Source: Prevotella sp. E13-27 | Lineage (GTDB): Bacteria > Bacteroidota > Bacteroidia > Bacteroidales > Bacteroidaceae | Direction: 5' to 3' | Assembly: GCF_023217965.1 (NCBI RefSeq) | Contig: NZ_JALPSC010000001.1 | Coordinates: forward strand, 1-64,000 | Length of the DNA: 64,000 nt | Part shown: positions 53,048-59,854 of the stretch, one piece after another | How positions within the stretch are numbered: the first letter of the stretch is position 1 | Layout of the letters: every line of letters starts with the position of its first letter | Translations under genes and position numbers: made by a program | Notes under the pieces: generated by a model | Database searches by the model: none | What the model saw: the letters and a program-made list of their open reading frames with translations, nothing else | What the model was told of the DNA's origin: nothing

Positions 53048-53794
53048 TCACTTCTCTTTGCACTCATGTGGAGCAGGAATGGTTGCCTCTATGCCTGCTT
53101 CTTTCAGTTCCTGCTGAAGTTTCTCTACAGATGTCTCTGTGTTCACAAAAGTGATGGCGAGCGACTTATTGCGCTTGTTAACATTAGCATCATCCACGCC
53201 ATCGAGAGCAAGTGCTACCTCGGCAGTCTCCTCAGTAGCCAGATTTGCTGGAATATTGAAATAAGCAAAGCTTATGTTCTTGCTTGTATAATAGCTCACT
53301 GGAGTGAAACCCAGCTCAGACAACGTCTTGCATATCTCGCCTTTCGATGTTTTGTTGGCATCATAGCGGAAGAACACATAGTGTTTATCTAAATGGGGAG
53401 CTATACTGTCAACACCGTCAATCTGTCCTATACGCTTCGTTATACGGTTAGCACAGTTCTGGCAGTGCATATCAGCCATCTGCAGACCTATTCCACGGCG
53501 AATAACCTCTGTCTTGCTATACGGAGCAGTCTTATAGCGTCCTGTAGCGTCCAGACGTCCTTTAAGCGTATCGGCACAGGTCTTCGACCTGTCATAGGCT
53601 ATCGTTGCCGTGCGTTTCTCAAGATCAAAGCTGACGGTCTCAAACCCATTAACCTTCTTCAACACAGTGCCTACCTTGTGTGCACACTCCTCACAGCGCA
53701 TGCCTTTAATCCTTACTGTAAGCGTATCTGATGTTGCAGCCATTGCCGACTGGAACAGCATCAATGCTGCGAAAAAAAACAAAGATTTCTTCAT
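53048..53794 (-). CDS. Periplasmic multi-HMA-domain protein
   Basis: 248 residues with signal peptide (ALMLFQSAMAA). Three ferredoxin-like HMA units: the first has MRCEECAH (Cys34, Cys37), the second MHCQNCAN (Cys111, Cys114), the third (about 170-240) lacks the CxxC pair. CxxC HMA domains bind Cu(I) or other soft metals, so this looks like an exported metallochaperone. Separate exported HMA proteins are unusual; most are cytoplasmic or in ATPases. First gene of a six-gene operon with a TonB receptor. A promoter lies 31 bases upstream. Confidence 0.85.
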   Translation of the reverse strand: MKKSLFFFAALMLFQSAMAATSDTLTVRIKGMRCEECAHKVGTVLKKVNGFETVSFDLEKRTATIAYDRSKTCADTLKGRLDATGRYKTAPYSKTEVIRRGIGLQMADMHCQNCANRITKRIGQIDGVDSIAPHLDKHYVFFRYDANKTSKGEICKTLSELGFTPVSYYTSKNISFAYFNIPANLATEETAEVALALDGVDDANVNKRNKSLAITFVNTETSVEKLQQELKEAGIEATIPAPHECKEK

Positions 53795-53824
53795 AGCTAT
53801 CCACGTTATTTATATATATGGAGG

Positions 53825-53853
53825 CAAAGGTACAAATAAAAAACAACATGCAA
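53825..53853 (-). promoter_or_regulatory. Promoter of the HMA-TonB operon
   Basis: TTG (complement of 53851-53853), 18 bases, TACCTTTG (complement of 53825-53832). Confidence 0.75.
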
Positions 53854-53897
53854 CAACAAAAAACAGGTTTGTTTAGGTTTAATAACGAAAAAAATTG

Positions 53898-53905
53898 TAC
53901 CTTTG
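53898..53905 (+). promoter_or_regulatory. -7 element of the DASS transporter gene
   Basis: TACCTTTG, 69 bases before the start codon, divergent from the HMA operon promoter. The nearest TTTG is 26 bases upstream, so the -33 element is weak. Confidence 0.55.
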
Positions 53906-53974
53906 CACGCCGAAAACTAAATCTTAACTAGAAATAGTATTCAGAATAAAAGTATTAATAATTAAAAACTCATC

Positions 53975-55480
53975 ATGTTTAAAAGTTTTACAGGTTTTCA
54001 TCTCGTCGAGGCTTATCACAAGCTGCGCCATGAGAAGAAATACAGACCAGGAGCGGTTCAACTAAAAGCTATCAAGGCTTTGTTCGTATTGTTCGTTACG
54101 CTGTTGTTGTGGAATCTCCCCACGGAGTCCTTTGGCATTGACGGCCTTAACGTCGTTCAGCAGCGCATCATTGCAATCTTTGCTTTTGCCACTTTGATGT
54201 GGGTCTTAGAGGTTGTTTCCTCATGGGCAACATCGGTGGCAATTATTGTGATGATGCTTTTGTTCACATCGAACAGTGGTATCTCTTTCATGTGCGATCC
54301 AGAGGAAGTTGGCACACTGCTTAGCTTCAAGGGTATTATGAGCTGTTTCGCCGACCCAGTCATTATGCTCTTCATCGGTGGTTTCGTGCTCGCTATTGCT
54401 GCAACGAAGACAGGTCTTGACGCACAGTTGGCAAAAGTTCTGCTGAAACCCTTCGGCAATCGCAGTGAGAATGTGCTTTTGGGCTTCCTGCTCATCACAG
54501 CATTCTTCTCAATGTTCGTTTCTAACACTGCCACAGCAGCTATGATGCTGACGTTCCTTACGCCAGTGTTCAAGCAGCTTCCTCCAGAAGGAAAGGGACG
54601 CATCGCCTTGGCGCTGAGCATACCTGTTGCTGCCAACCTCGGCGGTATGGGTACACCTATCGGCACACCTCCAAACGCTATCGCCATCAAGTATCTTAAC
54701 GACCCTGAGGGTCTGAACCTCGGACTGGGCTTCGGCCAGTGGATGATGTTCATGGTACCTCTGGTGATTGTTCTCATTTTCTTCGGATGGTGGCTCCTGC
54801 GCACACTCTTCCCATTCTCACAGAAGACTGTTGAGCTTGAGATTGAGGGTGGTATGAAGAAGAACGCACAGACATATATCGTCATCGTGACATTCCTTGT
54901 TACTGTCGCCCTTTGGGTATGTGAGAAGTGGACTGGAATAAACTCCTATACCGTTGCCATGATTCCATTCGTTGTGTTCGCAATGACAGGCATCATCACC
55001 AAGTATGACCTTGAGGAAATTAACTGGTCCGTAATCTGGATGGTGGCTGGCGGCTTCGCACTCGGCTATGGTCTTAACTCTTCAGGACTGGCTGAGCTTG
55101 CCGTTAAGAGCATCCCATTTGGTGACTTCTCTCCAATAGCCATCATGCTTATCTCAGGTGTCATCTGCTACCTGCTCAGCAACTTCATTTCCAACTCAGC
55201 TACAGCAGCCCTGCTCATGCCTATCCTCGCAGTTGTCTGCACCGCAATGGGCGACAAGCTTGCTCCTATCGGCGGCACTCCTACCATACTCATCGGTGTG
55301 GCTGTTGCAGCTTCAAGCGCAATGATTCTTCCCGTGTCAACACCTCCAAACGCCCTGGCATTCTCAACAAACCTTGTTCACCAGAACGACATGGCAAAGA
55401 TTGGCATCATCGTAGGTATCGTCTCAATGATTGTAGGCTACGCCATGCTCTATTTCATGGGAACACTGCATGTGATTTAA
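53975..55480 (+). CDS. DASS-family sodium-coupled anion symporter
   Basis: Inner-membrane protein of 501 residues with about 11-12 helices, SLC13/DASS family. Both inverted-repeat signature motifs are clear: SNTATAAMMLTF near 180 and SNSATAALLMP near 410; GMGTPIGTPPNAIA and ILPVSTPPNALAFS are the matching substrate loops. It takes up C4-dicarboxylates, citrate, sulfate or phosphate with Na+; the motif SNT is typical of dicarboxylate carriers. The N-terminal 40 residues are cytoplasmic and basic. Divergent from the HMA operon. Confidence 0.92.
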   Translation: MFKSFTGFHLVEAYHKLRHEKKYRPGAVQLKAIKALFVLFVTLLLWNLPTESFGIDGLNVVQQRIIAIFAFATLMWVLEVVSSWATSVAIIVMMLLFTSNSGISFMCDPEEVGTLLSFKGIMSCFADPVIMLFIGGFVLAIAATKTGLDAQLAKVLLKPFGNRSENVLLGFLLITAFFSMFVSNTATAAMMLTFLTPVFKQLPPEGKGRIALALSIPVAANLGGMGTPIGTPPNAIAIKYLNDPEGLNLGLGFGQWMMFMVPLVIVLIFFGWWLLRTLFPFSQKTVELEIEGGMKKNAQTYIVIVTFLVTVALWVCEKWTGINSYTVAMIPFVVFAMTGIITKYDLEEINWSVIWMVAGGFALGYGLNSSGLAELAVKSIPFGDFSPIAIMLISGVICYLLSNFISNSATAALLMPILAVVCTAMGDKLAPIGGTPTILIGVAVAASSAMILPVSTPPNALAFSTNLVHQNDMAKIGIIVGIVSMIVGYAMLYFMGTLHVI

Positions 55481-55544
55481 TGGGAAAACAATTCGTAGTT
55501 ACATTTAAGAATCCACAAATTCTCTTATTCTTAAATTATTGACA

Positions 55545-56024
55545 ATGAAGGTAAACATGATTGCAGCGGTAGCGCGCAACAGGGCTATCGGTTTCGAGAA
55601 CAAGCTCATCTATTGGCTGCCAAACGACCTTAAACGTTTCAAGCAGCTGACCACAGGTCACACCATAGTTATGGGCCGACGCACTTTCGAGAGTCTGCCT
55701 AAGGGTGCCCTACCCAATCGCCGCAACTGTGTACTAACACGAAGCATCCACAGTCTCCCTGGCTGTGAATGCTTCGCTTCATGGGATGAGTTCATCGCCA
55801 CATGTTCAGCCGATGAGGACATCTATATAATAGGTGGTGCAAGCCTCTACAAAGAGTTGCTCGGCGTGGCCGACCGTCTCTGTCTTACAGAGATCGATGA
55901 CACGCCAACCGAGGCCGACACGTTCTTTCCCGACTACTCCGACTGGCACGAGGTGGCTCGCGAAGACCATCCTGCCGACGAACGTCATGCCCATGCCTAT
56001 TCCTTCGTTGACTACGAAAAATAG
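55545..56024 (+). CDS. folA: Dihydrofolate reductase
   Basis: 159-residue NADPH enzyme that restores tetrahydrofolate. MIAAVARNRAIGFENKLIYW (Met20-loop region), LPNDLKRFKQLT with catalytic Asp, MGRRTFESLP, and IYIIGGASLYKELL near 105 are family marks. The ATG at 55545 is preferred to a TTG two codons earlier. It shares a pathway with thyA at 56949, which lies convergent on the other side of a broken transposase gene, so a once-adjacent thyA-folA pair has probably been interrupted and inverted. Confidence 0.95.
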   Translation: MKVNMIAAVARNRAIGFENKLIYWLPNDLKRFKQLTTGHTIVMGRRTFESLPKGALPNRRNCVLTRSIHSLPGCECFASWDEFIATCSADEDIYIIGGASLYKELLGVADRLCLTEIDDTPTEADTFFPDYSDWHEVAREDHPADERHAHAYSFVDYEK

Positions 56025-56047
56025 CTCAGTTAAAAATCCAACATATT

Positions 56048-56077
56048 AAGCGGCGTACCCAATCGGATACGCCGCTT
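56048..56077 (+). terminator. Terminator of folA
   Basis: AAGCGGCGTA pairs with TACGCCGCTT around a 10-base loop; a T-run (GCGTTTTTAC) follows after 5 bases. Confidence 0.85.
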
Positions 56078-56086
56078 AGTGCGTTT

Positions 56087-56883
56087 TTACGAATCAGTTA
56101 GCATGAGCAGACGACCTTCAGCACAAGCCATGAGATAGCGGGGCTGTGGCTTAAAGAAAGGAGGGAAGCCTTTCAAGAGCAGGACGATAAGGGGAAGTTT
56201 CGCTTCCAAAATGGCTGTAGCAATCTGTCTTTCGCCAGGGCTGACACATGGAGAGAAATACCTGCTACAGTTAGTTTGCCCAAAGGCTTGAAGTATTGAG
56301 GGCTTGCGCGTTTCAACAGGAGCCGCCTGGGGTTGTCATCAAGGTAATCCAACATGCGCTGCAGTTGGCCTTCTTGCAGCAGGATGCGGTCGTTATAACC
56401 TGACTCCCAAAGAACACCAGTGACAGGGTGTTTAGTTGACTGAGACACAAGAGGCTGTTTGGTTAACTGAGACAATGCCTCAGTGTGCTGGACGGAGGGG
56501 GAAGGCTGGACAGAGGATGACACTGGAGGCATGATGATGCCCAGCTCTCGTGCTGCCTTCCTTGTGCCGCTCTTGAAACCATTGATGATGGTGCCCAGGT
56601 GGTGAGGCATGTTTTCCCTGACAAAGAGCACTCCATGGATATGGTCAGGCATGACGCAAAGCTTGATGACTGACACATTTGGATAATGAGCAGGAATGTC
56701 TAACCAGCAGGCTTTCACTTTCTCTCCTAATGGAGACAAGATGATGTGTGGTTTATTATCTCCGCTTGTGACCATGGGGTCACCTTCTAATGTGCCGAAT
56801 AACGGCAACCGGCCTTCAGTGGCCATCGTTATCATGTAGATGCCTCGCTGGGTATAGTCGTGCTCATCGCAACGACGCTTCAT
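56087..56883 (-). pseudogene. RAYT-type Y1 transposase with DprA-like tail, frameshifted
   Basis: The first 210 codons form an IS200-like transposase: HUH motif MPDHIHGVLF near 85, a recognition loop, Tyr in MLDYLDDNPRRLLLKR near 185, then GKLTVAG. The rest of the typical product continues in another frame: SPCVSPGERQIA, then LPLIVLLLKGFPPFF and ACAEGRLLMLTDS to a stop at 56087. In intact relatives about 50 residues separate the two parts, so there is a frameshift plus a deletion. In its own frame the main ORF ends at 56173 as NFPLSSCS. Also it lies between folA and thyA. No flanking palindromes were identified. Confidence 0.8.
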
Positions 56884-56948
56884 GGAGGGTTTCTTTTCCT
56901 GTCTTTTAGACCACTCGATATGCCTTTTCTTCTATCATCCATGGGCTA

Positions 56949-57764
56949 TCACACACTAACCTCAGCCTTGATGTGAGGCCATGGGTCGTAGTCTTCCAAC
57001 TGGAAGTCCTCGTATTGGAATGAGAAGAGATCCTTCACATCGGGATTAATGCGCATCTTTGGCAATGGTCGCGGAGTGCGGGTCAGCTGTAAGCGAGCCT
57101 GCTCCAGATGGTTCAGATAGAGGTGGGTATCGCCAGTGGTATGTATGAACTCGCCTGGCTGCATGTCACACACCTGCGCTACCATCATGCAGAGCAATGC
57201 ATAGCTTGCGATGTTGAACGGAACACCAAGGAACGTGTCAGCAGAACGTTGGTATAGCTGCAGTGAGAGGCGAGGCTTTTCACCCTCGTTGCGTGGAGGA
57301 GCGACATAAAACTGGAACATTGTATGACATGGTGGAAGCGCCATTTTGTTCACCTCAGCCACGTTCCATGCCGACACAATCATGCGTCGTGAGTTAGGGT
57401 TGTTCTTCAGCTGGTCCAGAATAATCTTTATCTGGTCTATAGATCCGCCAGCATAGTCGGGCCAAGAACGCCACTGATGTCCATAGACAGGTCCCAGCTC
57501 ACCGTTCTCGTCAGCCCACTCGTTCCAGATACGCACGCCATGCTCCTGCAGATAGTGAACATTCGTGTTGCCCTGCAGGAACCACAGCAGCTCATATATG
57601 ATACTCTTCAGATGAAGTTTCTTCGTTGTCAGAAGTGGGAAGCCCTCTTCCAAATTGAACCGCATCTGATTACCGAACACGCTCAGCGTTCCTGTTCCTG
57701 TGCGGTCTCCTTTCTCCACGCCCTCGCGCAATATGCGGTCGAGCAAGTCTAAGTACTGTTTCAT
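56949..57764 (-). CDS. thyA: Thymidylate synthase
   Basis: 271 residues, close to the usual 264. Makes dTMP from dUMP with methylene-tetrahydrofolate. Motifs: [13 protein letters not shown] near 20, [10 protein letters not shown] near 60, the nucleophile Cys in [12 protein letters not shown] near 145, [17 protein letters not shown] near 175, and [10 protein letters not shown] near 215. Length and motifs are normal. It ends near the broken RAYT gene and is followed upstream by rsmF with 36 bases between. Confidence 0.97.
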   Translation of the reverse strand: MKQYLDLLDRILREGVEKGDRTGTGTLSVFGNQMRFNLEEGFPLLTTKKLHLKSIIYELLWFLQGNTNVHYLQEHGVRIWNEWADENGELGPVYGHQWRSWPDYAGGSIDQIKIILDQLKNNPNSRRMIVSAWNVAEVNKMALPPCHTMFQFYVAPPRNEGEKPRLSLQLYQRSADTFLGVPFNIASYALLCMMVAQVCDMQPGEFIHTTGDTHLYLNHLEQARLQLTRTPRPLPKMRINPDVKDLFSFQYEDFQLEDYDPWPHIKAEVSV

Positions 57765-57800
57765 TATTATACTGTAATTTACGTTTGTCTTAAGTTTTAG

Positions 57801-59093
57801 TTATATAGAACATATTACCGGCTCATATTGCTGTGGCACATGAGTTGTCTTTATTCGCCATTCTTTCGGATAGAGATTATTTGCACGACTGCCGATGTTC
57901 TTCACTTGTCCGAGAATATGTCCCATAAAGCTTACATTCACAATGCCACGCGGAGTTTCAGCAGGAAGGGTGATGGCTTCACCACGAAGATAGGCAATGG
58001 CTTGAGCATAGTCCAAGTCAACGATGGGACACTGCACCGAGGCAGCATCACCGTTGAGTCTTTCCAGCGTAGGCACCTTGCCTTTGCTGTTGTTTCGAGA
58101 CTCACGGAAAGCCACATCATTTTCATTGACGCTCCCTACCGAGCCCTTTCTCAACACCGCCATGAACAGACCTTCGCCACGAGTATATCCAGGAATGAAG
58201 CGATAAACAGGTTCATTGAAGCCTTCAAGCAGCGAGCCAGTGATGCCCCACTCTGACTTGGTGGCGACGGGCAACACCTCCGCACCAAGTTCTTCCATTA
58301 TCCAACGGACATTCTCCTCATTCTCCTTTGTATTGAATGTGCAGGTGCTGTAGATGAGCAGCCCACCATCAGCAAGACACTGCCATGCGTCAGCAACAAT
58401 CTCGCGCTGAAGCTGCCAACACTTCTCCACGTTCTGCGTGCTCCATTCGCTTGCAGCATTAGAATCTTTTCTAAACATGCCTTCACCTGAGCATGGCACA
58501 TCGCAGAGAATGACATCGAACTTCATCTTCGACTTTCGATAGTCTTTGGGATAGAGGTTCGTAACGAAATGATTCTCATAGCCCCATTTCTCTACATTCT
58601 CAAGCAGCACGCTGGCTCGTTTGTGCATAGGCTCGTTGGAATAGAGCACGCTATTCTCAGGCAGCACAGAGCGCATCAGCGTTGACTTACCTCCTGGCGC
58701 AGCACAAAGGTCAAGACATTTCAATGCTCTGTAGTCTTTAGTCTGAAGTCTATCTGTAGTCTGTAGTCCTCCATCTGTAGTCAAAGAAGGGAGATGTTGT
58801 CGCAACACTTCATCGAGAAACATCGACGATGCCTCCTGCACATAGTAGCAGCCTGCATGTAGCAGTGGGTCGAAGGTGAAGTTTGGTCGTGTGGGCAGAT
58901 AAAATCCGTTCTGACACCAAGGAACTCTGGTGAGCTGCGAGCTTAGCGCTTCGTATTCAGCATGAGAGAACCGTTTAGGGTTCAGACGTATGCTCACTGG
59001 TAACTCTTCATCAAGAGCCTGCATGAACCGTTCGAACCGTTCACTGCCAAAGAGTTGGCGCGTATATTGAATAAAATCGTCGGATAATTGCAT
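57801..59093 (-). CDS. rsmF: rRNA cytosine-C5 methyltransferase (NOL1/NOP2/Sun family)
   Basis: 430 residues from the ATG at 59093 (MQLSDDFIQYTRQLFG); an earlier start at 59138 would add a hydrophobic leader and pass through the promoter. SAM motif CLDLCAAPGGKST near 125, catalytic motifs CDVPCSGEGMFRKD near 205 and IYSTCTFNTKENEENV near 245, and a C-terminal PUA-like region (FMGHILGQVKNIGSRANNLY). It is the RsmF/YebU type that methylates 16S rRNA. A heptamer array of about 53 bases is inserted in frame (TTDGGLQTTDRLQTKDY) just before the SAM motif. Confidence 0.9.
   Translation of the reverse strand: MQLSDDFIQYTRQLFGSERFERFMQALDEELPVSIRLNPKRFSHAEYEALSSQLTRVPWCQNGFYLPTRPNFTFDPLLHAGCYYVQEASSMFLDEVLRQHLPSLTTDGGLQTTDRLQTKDYRALKCLDLCAAPGGKSTLMRSVLPENSVLYSNEPMHKRASVLLENVEKWGYENHFVTNLYPKDYRKSKMKFDVILCDVPCSGEGMFRKDSNAASEWSTQNVEKCWQLQREIVADAWQCLADGGLLIYSTCTFNTKENEENVRWIMEELGAEVLPVATKSEWGITGSLLEGFNEPVYRFIPGYTRGEGLFMAVLRKGSVGSVNENDVAFRESRNNSKGKVPTLERLNGDAASVQCPIVDLDYAQAIAYLRGEAITLPAETPRGIVNVSFMGHILGQVKNIGSRANNLYPKEWRIKTTHVPQQYEPVICSI
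58730..58782. repeat. Heptamer array inside rsmF
   Basis: Units TGTAGTC, TTTAGTC, TGAAGTC, a 4-base break, TGTAGTC twice, CTCCATC, TGTAGTC. Coding strand unit is GACTACA. Unrelated in sequence to the GAGGTGA family but with the same period of 7. Confidence 0.85.
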
Positions 59094-59102
59094 AATCGCT
59101 TG

Positions 59103-59133
59103 CAAAATTAAAAAAAATAATGCAACTTTGCAA
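59103..59133 (-). promoter_or_regulatory. Promoter of rsmF
   Basis: TTG (complement of 59131-59133), 20 bases, TAATTTTG (complement of 59103-59110), 10 bases before the start. Confidence 0.6.
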
Positions 59134-59153
59134 TACAATTCTGACTAAATGAT

Positions 59154-59181
59154 TTGGATTGTGTAATTAACATTACATTTG
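59154..59181 (+). promoter_or_regulatory. Promoter of the PspC-domain gene
   Basis: TTG at 59154-59156, 17 bases, TACATTTG at 59174-59181, 8 bases before the start codon. Confidence 0.6.
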
Positions 59182-59188
59182 CAATAGA

Positions 59189-59854
59189 ATGAGAACATAC
59201 TTTTTACAGCTATTCATTATGCTCACTATGGTCTTTGCGCCTATAGAGATGACGGCACAGACATCAGATGCGAAAGACGCAATGGAAGAGCTTGTCGATT
59301 CTTCCGCCACTGATGCACAGGTGGTCTATTCCGACACTACTGGCGGAGCAACTTCCTCGGTTTATGCCGACTCGTTAGCCCTGGACGATGAAACAGTTAC
59401 CAGCTACACTTACCACAAGTCTGTGAGCATTAACAGTTTCAAGGATCTGCGACAGTTTCTTACTAGTGGCGGGCTGGCAACATGGGTTATTATACTCATA
59501 CTGTTGGTAACGGTTTTCATACTGTTAATACCAATATTGGTGTTCGGCTTGCTATTATGGCTGGTGTTAAAGGCCCTGCGTCGCAAGAAACCATCAGAGG
59601 CTCCAAAAGACGAGTTTGCTTTTGAAAACAAGAATAGAAACGAACAAGATAATTGGAATAATATGAATAACAACAAGAAACTTTGCAGGTCAAACGACCG
59701 CATTTTAGGTGGTGTGTGTGCAGGATTCGCAGAATATTTCGGAATTGATGTGACGCTTTTCAGATTTCTCTATGCCTGCCTGACGTTTTTCACTGCCTTC
59801 AGTGGCGTAATAGTCTATATCATTGCTTTGATTTTGATTCCTGAGCGTCGTTGA
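59189..59854 (+). CDS. PspC-domain membrane protein
   Basis: 221 residues. Signal-like N-terminus (MTMVFAPIEMTAQTSDA, preceded by hydrophobic residues), an acidic periplasmic part (residues about 30-90), a membrane helix at about 95-125 (WVIILILLVTVFILLIPILV), an Asn-rich linker, and a C-terminal PspC domain (LCRSNDRILGGVCAGFAEYF, with a second hydrophobic helix). PspC domains sense membrane stress in the phage-shock response. Its end overlaps the convergent OmpA gene by 35 bases. Confidence 0.85.
   Translation: MRTYFLQLFIMLTMVFAPIEMTAQTSDAKDAMEELVDSSATDAQVVYSDTTGGATSSVYADSLALDDETVTSYTYHKSVSINSFKDLRQFLTSGGLATWVIILILLVTVFILLIPILVFGLLLWLVLKALRRKKPSEAPKDEFAFENKNRNEQDNWNNMNNNKKLCRSNDRILGGVCAGFAEYFGIDVTLFRFLYACLTFFTAFSGVIVYIIALILIPERR

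Noticed and set aside
45534..53794. Polysaccharide utilisation locus
   Set aside because: A TonB receptor is present but there is no SusD homologue and no glycosidase in the operon; the HMA protein points elsewhere.
54157..54885. Minus-strand frame of 242 codons
   Set aside because: Antisense to the transmembrane helices of the DASS symporter; the composition is what the complement of hydrophobic codons gives.
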